Below, piece by piece: positions 31,701 through 43,700 of a DNA stretch of 64,000 bases. The position numbers were made by a program, and so were the translations under genes. Location: contig NC_088308.1 in the NCBI RefSeq assembly GCF_910592395.1, positions 24,817,501 to 24,881,500 of the forward strand, given 5' to 3'. Numbering within the stretch: position 1 is the first letter of the stretch; each line of letters begins with the position of its first letter. Below the pieces are notes generated by a model. That model did no database searches. It worked only from the letters and a program-made list of their open reading frames with translations, and was not told the DNA's origin. Source of the stretch: Lineus longissimus. Lineage: Eukaryota > Nemertea > Pilidiophora > Heteronemertea > Lineidae.

Positions 31701-34700
31701 AGGTTCCGACACTTGCCGTATAATGCGGGAATGATGTATAGCCTCCTGTTCCTTCTGTTTTGCCTCAACATCGTGTCTGATTTGTTTACCAGTCAATGGA
31801 AGGGGTTCAAAAGAAGGAGCAGCTGGTGATGGCAATGATTGGGGTACTGTCTCGTGTTTCTCTTCATGTGTGGCAGCGAGGGGTTTCGTCTCAGATTCTG
31901 GTGCAATAGCCATCTTTTCAGGAGAGGGGGCTTCATGTGATTGTTCCTCAGTCTTTGCATGTCGCTCAATCTCTGCACGCTTCTTATCATCGATGGTTTC
32001 TTTGCCCTCAAAACCAATGTTGTCAAATGCCAAGAGCTCAGCACGACTGATATCGGAGCTTGAAGCAGCAGTAGTGGTGCCTTCTGCTGCACTGTCTTTA
32101 GGAGGTACAGATGTTTGCAGCTCAGTGGGAGAGTGAGAAGAAGGAACACCAATGGTTCTTTCTTCAGTTGGAGAATCAAAAGCTCCCAGCTGCTCAGGCT
32201 GAGAAAAGTCAGAAGAAAGATATTCAGGTTCCTCAGGGATACATTCTGTAGGCGAATGCCCAATACCAAATCTAAGTTTAGTAATATCAGTAATATCAGC
32301 ATGAACTGGTGAAATGTCAGGTGAAGAAACAGGAGAGGAAGGTTTATCGGGAGGGGTTTCAGTGATAGGGTAAGATGAAGCATCAAGATCTAGGTCAAAA
32401 GAGCCCTTAGCCTTAGGGGAAATTTGATCCTCAGCGTCTCTTTCTTCCGTTTTTGATTCCAATTCACTCACAGCATGGTCGATAGGAACTAGAGAAATCA
32501 GGTTAGAAAAAGCAACATGTTAGTTTGTTATCGTAGTCAAAATATAATCTAATTTCTACCGATGTGGCGAAAAGCATAGACGGTTATGAAGCAAAATGCT
32601 GAGCGTTTATGAAACCGTCATCGTTCTTTCACATTCATTTTAAATGGTCATGAGGCGCAGCTTGGCAGACTGTTTCAGGGGTTAATTGATTAGAACATGT
32701 AACAAACTGTGCAGCAACAAACTCAACATATGTGAACAGCGCATGATGCATGTTGACTGAATTTCTGTATGAGGGAAGTAGGAGGTTTCAACTTATTCAA
32801 AATGAAAAGACGGAACTAAAGATGTCTAGGTGTGCAACACTGGATTAGCAGCAAGACCAAGCCATGCAGACATGCATGATACACTGCATCAATCTTGGAA
32901 GAAACCTGCAAACAAAGATACTCGAAATTAATTACAGACTTCATCTCTTCAGATGAAAAGCCATCTTGTCCATATAATAATGGTCAAAGAGTGACATAAG
33001 AACAAAATACATCAAGAGAAGGTTACGTCAGCAGTAGAAGTGACCAGGGGAATTGCCCAAAATATCATGTTAAAGATATATACCTCAAAGGAAACATGTG
33101 GATCATGGAACAAAAATTTGTGTTGGCCCTGATTTCCTTTTGCCTAAAGATTGGTTTCATGACAGTGAGAAATATTTCAACAGAAAATGAAACTTCCTGA
33201 GAATTTCAGTTATTGTGCAATTCACAACAGTATCAGCATGGCAGTACTTCATGTTCCTAACACATGTTCTACCAGTTGTCTTAGTCATTAAGTCCTGAAT
33301 AATCCTTAGCGTCCAAAAAGTCCTTCAAAATATTTATGAATAATGCTCGAGAGAATCTCTACTGCTGACATAGATATTCAAGATGGCTTCTCATGCGATA
33401 TGTATGTAGACAAACAAATAGTGATTAAGAAGCGATGTGAACAGCTTCATTCAAACTGGTCCTCTACCTTCATGCAAATCTTCGACATGGGCCACTTCAT
33501 CCCGTTCTAGGGCCTGGCCCTCTGCTTAAGGAAAGATTAAGAAGAAATAAACTTTTCTAGGACAAGATATAGTGATTAAGTAGAAACAGATAACTCTGAA
33601 AAAGATTCATTATAGTTTCATCTCCCTTGATATCCTGCATTGGATGGAAGTGAAAACAATATTTTTCAGCCAACTCAATTAATCACTGACATAGCAGAGA
33701 TTTTAGCCATCTGGTCACATAAACTTAGAAGCATGAGAAGTCTCTTGTTTTTTAATAGACTACAACATCAAAAGATGGCTTTTTGCATGCAAGTTCAGAT
33801 AGTCAAGAATTCCATCAAAAAAGAACAGGTCTGAACTGAAAATCCAATGCGTAATACGTTGCCATGCATAGAAAAGGGCATTCAGCCATAAGGGCTAGAA
33901 TTTATTTTGTAGCCATAATATCAAAACTGTGTGTTTAGCTTTCAAACAACAGGAGTACCTCCCTCCGTGCAAGGGTATTAAGGGATCACAACCAGACAAA
34001 AGTGAGACTGCATGTAAGTGCAAAAAGTTTCCCAATAAAGTAAATCTTATAAAGATAGATGGGGGGACTCACGAAATTTAGCAGCTGTGATGATGTAGTA
34101 GCAATATAATAGCAACGTATCTTGAACAAGAACTAAATGACAGGAGTGCACAGGGGCTAAATAAAGCAACGAAAGGAAAAGTGGTGTTCTTGCAAAAAAG
34201 GCAAAGTGCAAATAAATAAAATTCTTAATTGGGTAGGTGGTTTTTGGAATTGGCGGAAGCTAAAGGAGACAAAGGCCTAGGTACCTTTGTCTAAGTGTGC
34301 TGCCCGTAGCTCATCTAATAGCTTTTCATGCTGTATAGAAAAGTCTGGCGAGGAGTGGTGCCGGGTTCTACCCTCTCGCATTGGTAGGTCCACTTCAACA
34401 GATTGTGATCTCTCCAAACGGTCATGTTGAATTGTGTCTCCATCTCCAATTGCATCTAGGCCAGACTCGAACGTCACATCAATTGGGACCTGATGCATTG
34501 ACGACAAGTCTAAGCGCATCGGTTCTGGAGAGGTAGCTGTTCTTCTTCTTGATTCTGACTCTGAATCGCTAGCACCAAAATCTGACTGTCCATATTCGTC
34601 TTGCTCTTGTGGTCGGAACACAACAGGCTCGCCTGCTGAATCAATAGAATCTTCGTGGATGGTGTACAACTCGGGAGCGTCATTTTGGTAAAACTTCGTG

Positions 34701-37700
34701 GAATCATTTCTGTCATCTTGGGGTCCATCTTTCATGAAGCAAAGAAACCGGGAGAGGTATCAGTGTTTGTACTTTGATCATGCAGACATGCAATTAGGCT
34801 ACAGAAGGCAGAAGAAAGCATCCCATACCAGGCATAGAAAGAAGTGGTTTCTAGTATGGAGTGGTGTACAAAGGAAGAGAAAGAACATACTAGCTGGGTG
34901 CTAGGTGCAAGTGGCTGCCCATTTGATTCTTTGTTCAAGTTACATTGTGCGACTAACATGTTACCTTGCTCACTCCGCTGCATAGGTTGTTAGACATCTG
35001 TAAAGGCAATCTGGTTAAAGCAAAGCAATTTACCTCAGCATCAATTTACTTGTGTAAGCTCAAGCTTGTATTGTACTTTACAAGTAAAAACCAAAGAAAA
35101 GCATTTCAAATTACAACTGTAATGAACATCTACCTGTTGTTTCTGAGCTTAATTTGGTGGTTAGTGGCTGAAGATTGGTCTCCCCTTTGGTATCAGATGA
35201 TTGTTCGGAGGGCTCCTCACATTCAGCAGGTGTGTCTGCTGCAAGTTGCTCATGTTCAGTAGGTGAAACTAGTTCTGCTGCTTCACAGGAATCATCAGCC
35301 ACAATTTTAGATGTGTCTGTGATTAAGACCGTTGTCTCCCGAGTTTCGGTCTTTTCCTCAGATTCCACGAAAGTTTGGTGCGACTCAATCAGCATTCTCT
35401 TTGGCAACTGAATTATTATTTCAGTACGCTCAACAGAGATTTCTTCATCCGCAAATATGGAAGACTTATCTGGTTCATCACATAGATCTTCAAAGACATC
35501 TCCATTTTGAACTGGAGATACTGGAGACTCAATAAGTGAAAGACTTTTGCTACTAATCGGGGAAGTTATCTTTTGTGGTTTGTCACTGGGTGAGGTTAGA
35601 CTGTCCCTCTCCGACACTATCACCGTGTCAAAGGCGATTGGATCCATCTCAAGATCTGCTTCAGAGTCTATTCGTTCCTTAGTCAGGTTGGTAATTTCCA
35701 GCTCTTTGGGACGGAGAGGAGGTTCCCTGTCCTTAGGACTTGTTGGAGGCTTTGTTGCAAACTGCTCTCCCCTCTCAACATTTTCTTCAAAGACAAAAGC
35801 TTCAAAATCACCATCTTCAAATTGGTCAACTCCTACCTCCTCCAAGAAAGACTGAGAATAAGTCACCGTTTCAATTATTCTTGATGAATATTCTGTGGTC
35901 ATGATTTTCTCTTCTGTTTGGTCTTCTCTTGGTGATTTGGTTTCAGCTGCTTTTTCTACTCCAGCAGTGACATCACTCGTTTCAGGTTCTGTCTCAACTT
36001 CATGTTCAATCTCAGCCTCCAGAGCTTCTTCCACAACCACAGGCTCATCAACAGTCAGAGCTGCATTCATTGCTTCTAGGGTAAATCTCTCCCCTCTTTC
36101 GATTTCACCATCTAGAATGAACGGTTCAACATCCTCGTAAGTATGCTCACCCACCTCATCCTGGTAACTAGTCGAAAAAGTGACAGTTTCAATCACCCTT
36201 GAAGAGTATTCAGAGGTCAACTTCTGTGTCTCAAATATTTCATTGTCCTCTTCAACAACTTCTTGTTCTTCAACTAACAGTTCTGCCTCTGGTTCTTCAG
36301 CAATGTCTTCCTTCTCCGGAATTTCATCAACAACAGGCACCGACTCTGGTTCTTCCACACTTTCTTTTTTCTCTGGTGTTTCATCAGTGATAGGTGCTAT
36401 CTCCTGCTCACGAATAATCTCTTGCTCTTTCGGTGTTTCCTCAGCGTCATGTTCCCACTCGTCCCCCTTGAACTCCTCAATTGTCTCAGCATCCACAAAT
36501 ATTTGATCCCCTCCCTCAGTCTCGTATGTAGTTGAAAATGAAACTGTTTCAACAACTGTAGACGCATACTTGGTCATAACCGTTTCTTCTTTATGATACA
36601 CAATATCAGTTTGCTTCTTCTGCTCCACAATTTGCTCTTCCATAACTGGTTCGGACTTTGGTTCTTCAACAAGTTCTTTCTCCTTTGGAGTTTCCTCAAC
36701 TCCAGCTTTTGTTTCCCGTTCTTGAATCATTGCTTGATCTCCTGGTGTTTCCTCAATCATAGGTTCCGAGTCAGTTTCTTCAATACCAATTACTTGTGAC
36801 TCACGGTCATCAACCTCAGCAAGGGGGTCAGGACCTGATTTCTGTGTCAATTTCTCCCCTCTTTCAACTTCATCATTCAATATGAAAGGTTCAACATCAT
36901 CAAAGGTGTGCTCGCCAACCTCTTCCCTGAAGGTAGTGGAAAAATTTACTGTTTCAACTAATCTCGAAGAGTACTCTTTTTGATAAGATATTTCTTTACT
37001 CTCCTCCTTTAGTGTTTCCTCAACTAGAAGTTCCGCCTCTACAACAATTTCTTTCTCCTCTACTGATTCCTGAACAATAGGTTCTGACTTTGGTTCCTCT
37101 ACAATATCTTTCTCCTCTGGTATTTCTGCAATCACTGGTGCAGACTCTGGTTCCTCCACAATTTCTTTCTCCTCGGGTGTTTCCTCAACCACAGGTTCTG
37201 ACTCTGGTTCCTCTAAAATTTCTTTCTCCTCTGGTGTTTCTGCAATCACTGGTGCAGACTCTACTTCCTCTATAACCTCTTTCTCCTCTGGTGTTTCCTC
37301 AACTGAAGGTGCAGCCTCTGGCTCTTCAACAATTTCTTTCTCCTCGGGTGTTTCTTCAATCCCAGGTTCTGACTCTGGTTCCTCTACAATTTCTTTCTCT
37401 TCTGGTGTTTCCTCAACTGAAGGTGCAGACTCTGGCTCTTCGACAATTTCTTTTTCCTCTGGTGTTTCCTCAACCACAGGTTCTGACTCTGGTTCCTCTA
37501 CAATTTCTTTCTCCTCTGGAGTTTCTGCAATCATTGGTGCAGACTCTACTTCCTCTATAACCTCTTTCTCCTCTGGTGTTTCCTCAACTGAAGGTGCAGC
37601 CTCTGGCTCTTCAACAATTTCTTTCTCCTCAGGTGTTTCCTCAACCACAGGTTCTGACTCTGGTTCCTCTTCGATTTCTTTCTCCTCAGGGGTTTTATCA

Positions 37701-40700
37701 ACTACAGGTTCTGACTCTAGTTCCTCCACAATTTCCTTCTCCTCCATTGTTTCCTCAACCACAAATTCTGACTCAGGTTTCTCAACAATTTCTTTCTCCT
37801 CCGTTATTACTTCAACCACTGGTTCTGACCCTGGTTCCTCTTCAATTTCTTTCTCCTCCGAGGTTTCCTCAACTTGAGGTTCCGACTCTGTTTCTTCCAC
37901 CATTTCTCTCTCCTCTGGTTTTTCTTCAACAACAGCGTCTGGCTCTGGTTCTTCTACCATTTCTTTCTCATCTGGTGTTTCCCAAACTACAAGGGCAGAT
38001 TCTGCTTCCTCCACAATTTCTTTCTCCTCTGGTGTTTCCTCAACAACAGGTTCCATCTCTGGTTCCTCTACAATTTCTTTCTCCTCAGGTGTTTCTTCAA
38101 CCATATGTTCAGACTCTGGTTCGTCTACAATTCCTTGCTCCTCCGGTGTTTCTTCAACTACAGGTGCAGACTCTGGTTCCTCAACAATAATTATCCCTGC
38201 TGGGGTTTCTTCAACCACAGGTTTGGACTCTGGTTCCTCTACAATTTCTTTCTCCTCTGGTGTTTCCGCAATCACTGGTGCATACTCTACTTCTTCTATA
38301 ACCTCTTTCTCCTCTGGTGTTTCCTCAACTGAAGGTGCAGACTCTGGCTCTTCAACCATTTCTTTCTCTTCTGGTGTTTCTTCAACCACATGTTCTGAAT
38401 CTGGTTTCTCTATAACTTCTTTCTCCTCTGGTGGTTCCTCAACCACTGGTTCTGACTCTGGTTCCTCCACAATTTCTTTCTCCTCGGGTGTTTCCTCAAC
38501 CACAGGTTCTGACTCTGGTTCCTCTACAGTTTCTTTCTCTTCTGGTGTTTCTGCAATCACTGGTGCCGACTCTGGTTCCTCCACAATTTCTTTCTCCTCG
38601 GGTGTTTCCTCAACCACAGGTTCTGACTCTGGTTCCTCTAAAATTTCTTTCTCCTCTCGTGTTTCTGCAATCACTGGTGCAGACTCTACTTCCTCTATAA
38701 CCTCTTTCTCCTCTGGTGTTTCCTCAACTGAAGGTGCAGACTCTGGCTCTTCAACCATTTTTTTCTCCTCGGGTGTTTCTTCGACCAAAAGTTCTAACTC
38801 TGGTTCCTCTACAATTTCTGTCTCCTCTGGTGTTTCCGCAATCACTGGTGCAGACTCTGGTTCCTCCACAATTTCTTTCTCCTCGGGTGTTTCCTCAACC
38901 ACAGGTTCTGACTCTGGTTTTTCCAAAATTTCTTTCTCCTCAGGTGTTTCCTCAATCACTGGTGCAGACTCTACTTCCTCTATAACCTCTTTCTCCTCTG
39001 GTGTTTCCTCAACTGAAGGTGCAGACTCTGGCTCTTCAACCATTTTTTTCTCCTCGGGTGTTTCTTCGACCAAAAGTTCTAACTCTGGTTCCTCTACAAT
39101 TTCTGTCTCCTCTGGTGTTTCCGCAATCACTGGTGCAGACTCTGGTTCCTCCACAATTTCTTTCTCCTCGGGTGTTTCCTCAACCACAGGTTCTGACTCT
39201 GGTTTTTCCAAAATTTCTTTCTCCTCAGGTGTTTCCTCAATCACTGGTGCAGACTCTACTTCCTCTATAACCTCTTTCTCCTCTGGTGTTTCCTCAACTG
39301 AAGGTGCAGACTCTGGCTCTTCAACCATTTTTTTCTCCTCGGGTGTTTCTTCGACCAAAAGTTCTAACTCTGGTTCCTCTACAATTTCTTTCTCCTCGGG
39401 TGTTTCCTCAACCACAGGTTCTGACTCTGGTTTTTCCACAATTTCTTTCTCCTCAGGTGTTTCCTCAATCACTGGTGCAGACTCTACTTCCTCTATAACC
39501 TCTTTCTCCTCTGGTGTTTCCTCAACTGAAGGTGCAGACTCTGGCTCTTCAACCATTTCTTTCTCCTCGGGTGTTTCTTCAAGGACAGTTTCTGACTCTG
39601 GTTCCTCTACAATTTCTTTCTCTTCTTGGGTTTCAATCTCAGGTTCTGACTGTGTTTCCTCTACAATTTCTTTCTCCTCCAGTGTTTCTTCAACTACAGG
39701 TGCAGACTCTGGTTCCTCAACAATAATTATCCCCGCTGGGATTTCTTCAACAACAGGTTTGGACTCTGGTTCCTCTACAATTTCTTTCTCCTCTGGTGTT
39801 TCCGCAATCACTGGTGTATACTCTACTTCTTCTACAACCTCTTTCTCCTCTGGTGTTTCCTCAACTGAAGGTGCAGACTCTGGCTCTTCAACCATTTCTT
39901 TCTCCTGAGGTGTTTCCTCAACCACAGGTTCTGACTCTGGTTCCTCCACAATTTCTTTCTCTTCTTGGGTTTCAGTCTCAGGTTCTGACTGTGTTTGCTC
40001 CATAATTTCTTTCTCCTCTGGTGTTTCTTCAACCACAGGTTCAGACTCTGGTTCATCTACAATTTCTTTCTGCTCCGGTGTTTCTTCAACCACAGGTTCA
40101 GACTCTGGTTCGTCTACAATTTCTTTCTCTTCCGGTGTTTCTTCAACTACAGGTGCAGACTCTGGTTCCTTAACAATAATTATCCCCGCTGGGGTTTCTT
40201 CAACCACAGGTTTGGACTCTGGTTCCTCTACAATTTCTTTCTTCTCTGGTGTTTCCTCAATCACTGGTGCAGACTCTGGTTCCTCCATAATTTCTTTCTC
40301 CTCCGGTGTTTCTTCAACCACAGGTTCAGACTCTGGTTCATCTACAATTTCTTTCTCCTCCGGTGTTTCTTCAACTACAGGTGCAGACTCTGGTTCCTCA
40401 ACAGTAATTATCCCCACTGGGGTTTCTTCAACCACAGGTTTGGACTCTGGTTCCTCTACAATTTCTTTCTTCTCTGGTGTTTCCTCAATCACTGGTGCAG
40501 ACTCTACTTCCTCTATAACCTCTTTCTCTTCTTGTGTTTCCTCAACTGAAGGTGCAGACTCTGGCTCTTCAACCATTTCTTTCTCCTGAGGTGTTTCTTC
40601 AACCACAGGTTCTGACTCTGGTTCCTCCACAATTTCTTTCTCTTCTTTGGTTTCAATCTCAGGTTCTGACTGTGTATCCTCTATAATTTCTTTCTCCTCT

Positions 40701-43700
40701 GGTGTTTCTTCAACCACAGGTTCAGACTCTGGTTCATCTACAATTTCTTTCACCTCCGGTGTTTCTTCAACCACAGGTTCAGACTCTGGTTTGTCTACAA
40801 TTTCTTTCTCCTCCGGTGTTTCTTCAACCACAGGTGCAAACTCTGGTTCGTCTACAATTTCTTTCTCCTCCGGTGTTTCTTCAACCACAGGTGCAGACTC
40901 TGGTTCCTCTACAATAATTATCCCTGCTGGGGTTTCTTCAACCACAGGTTTGGACTCTTGTTCCTCTACAATTTCTTTCTCCTCTGGTGTTTCCGCAATC
41001 ACTGCTGCAGACTCTACTTCCTCTATAACCTCTTTCTCTTCTGGTGTTTCCTCAAGTGAAGGTGCAGACTCTGGCTCTTCAACCATATCTTTCTCCTCTG
41101 GTGTTTCTTCAACCACAGGTTCTGACTCTGGTTCCTCAACAATAATTATCCCCGCTGGGGTTTCTTCAACCACAGGTTTGGACTCTGGTTCCTCTACAAT
41201 TTCTTTCTTCTCTGGTGTTTCCTCAATCACTGGTGCAGACTCCACTTCTTCTATAACCTCTTTCTCTTCTGGTGTTTCCTCAAGTGAAGGTGCAGACTCT
41301 GGCTCTTCAACCACTGCTTTCTCCTCTGGTGTTTCTTCAACCACAGGTTCTGAATCTGGTTCCTCAACAATAATTATCCCCGCTGGGGTTTCTTCAACCA
41401 CAGGTTTGGACTCTGGTTCCTCTACAATTTCTTTCTCCTCAGGTGTTTCCTCAATCACTGGTGCAGACTCTACTTCCTCTATAACCTCTTTTTCCTCTGG
41501 TGTTTCCTCAACCACAGGTTCTGACTCTGGTTCGTCCACAATTTCCTTTTTCTCAAGAGTTGCCTCAACAGAAGGTTCAGACTCTGCTTCGTGAACTATT
41601 TCTGATTCTGGTTCATCAATTGACTCCTCTGGCTTTTCAAATTCAGGTTCTATGATAATTTTGGCTTCCTTAATTGGTGCTTCATGCTTTTCAGATTCTA
41701 ACTCAGTAATAGTTTTAGGTTCCTCTATTGGTTCTTCTGGCTTTTCGGCTTTCAGGTCCTCCGTAGCTTGCTGTTCTTCAATTGGTTCTTCTGGTTTTTC
41801 ACATTTAAGCTCCATGACTGCCTGTGGTTCCTCAATTTGTTCTTCTGGCTCTTCAGATTTAAGCTCCTCAATTGTCTGTTGTTCCTCAACTGGTTCTTCT
41901 TGCTCTGCAGGTTGAAGCAACTCAATTGTCTGCGGTTCCTCAATTGGTTCCTCTGGTTTTGTGGATTCTAGTTCTGCAGTAGCATGGGGCTCCTCAAATA
42001 AATCATCTGGCTTTGATGATTCTATGTCCTCAATTGTCTGTGGTTCTTGAATAGGCTCTTCTGGCTTTTCAAACTCTAGCTCATCAATTGCCTGTGGTTC
42101 CTCAATTGGTTCTTCTGGCTTTTCAGACTTAGGCTCCCCAACTACCTGTGGTTCCTCAATTGATAGCCCTGGCCTTTCAGGCTCTACATGTAGCTCCTCA
42201 AAACCCTGTGGCTCATCAAACTTTTCATCAGACCAGGTTTTCTCAACTTCATCCATCGCTGCTGGCTCTATCACCTCCTCAGGGCTTTCTATTTCAGCTT
42301 TTTCAATTACATGAGATTCGTCAGGAACCTCAGATTCCTTTTCATACAAGTCTTTTTCATCAGTTTCCGGCTCCTCATCAACTTTCTCAGTCATGTCTTG
42401 GTCAAAAGATTCCTGCTCAAGCAGATCTTCCTCAGAATCAGCTTCATACTTTTCTTTCAAAACATCATTGGGTGCCCCATGTAATATAACTACACTAACA
42501 TCATTACTAATATCCCCATCTTCAAGAGGTTCCACCGGTTCGGGCAGATGTTCAGGCTCGGGAATAGGTTCCTTTTCTGGTGTTTCCACAGTCCCATCTT
42601 CTTCTTTCTCAACCACTAATGTCATAGTAGAGGGTGATGGAGGTCGTTCCTGGTCTTCAATCACAGGTGAGCTGCTAGTTGAATGTCGCTGTGCCTCTAT
42701 ACTCTGTTCAATGAAGATCTGTTCTGAGGTGTCAGCAGATATCCTTCCTTCTGGTTCATGCTCTAGCTGGGCTATTTCTTGCTCAGTGTCTGCCTCAGGG
42801 TCTATAGTGTATTCACTAGGGGATAATGGCCTATCCTCAGGCTCAGTTGGAAGGTCATCAGTTTGTAAATGTTCAGTGTCAGAGATATCACTTGGGGTAC
42901 GTGATCGGTCGTGACATTCTAATGAGGCTGATGGCGCAGTCATGGCAATATGAAGCCTTACATCACGGAACTTCTTTGCTGTTTCATCATCTATTTCTGC
43001 CATTTCATCATCACTGCCAAATAAGTCATCACCTTCTACGGCTTCCTTTTCAGGGCTTGCAATCTCCACTGGCTGTTCCTCAACACCGTCCTCCTCCATC
43101 TCTTCCTTTGGTAGGTCGTCTCCCTTTGACAAGTCTTCTTCTTCTGAACCTGGTGGTTCTGGAGTGGCAGCAGTAATGGTGATGTGGTAATCAGGAAGAT
43201 CCAAACCTCCTTGACGAGCAGTGGTGTCAGGTTTAGGAGCAGACATTTCCTCATCTGTTTGTTCTTCCAGCATTATCTGAGGTGCAGACTCAGACACTTC
43301 AGAAGAGGTCACTATGATCACTTCCTCAATTATCTCCTCCTGTTTTTCAGTCACACTAAATGGTTGAGCCTCAACTGGGGAAGCTTGTTTTTCCTCAATT
43401 TCGGGTTGCACCGTGACCTGTGAAGCAGCAGAGATAGTTGTGTCCTCACTTGGGGCCGTTTCAACCGACTCCAAGGGAGGACTTTCTACTTTTGAAACTT
43501 TTTCAGTTGTTGCTTCATCAAGCTTTATCTTTTCTTCGCCCTCCTCCAAAATACTGTCATCTTTGGTAATGATAGTCTCAGAGTCCTCAGACTCTCGCTT
43601 AGCGATGTCTTCAAATATGGTCACAATTTCTGTGACACTTTTTCTCTTCTCTTCAATCACCATAGGTTCAGGTTCTAATATTTTATAGGTGTTGCATTCC

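Noticed and set aside
34944-35000. 33-nt block between TTTACAG and AAG|GTAACA starting ATGTCTAAC
   Set aside because: In the required phase 1 it reads GTC TAA, a stop; in phase 0 it cannot join the next exon, so it is not accepted as an exon.
38223-39908. 561-codon plus-strand frame rich in SSTTGSDSGSSTISFSSGV
   Set aside because: Antisense shadow of the 19-residue Glu-rich array; the 57-bp unit happens to lack stops in this frame.
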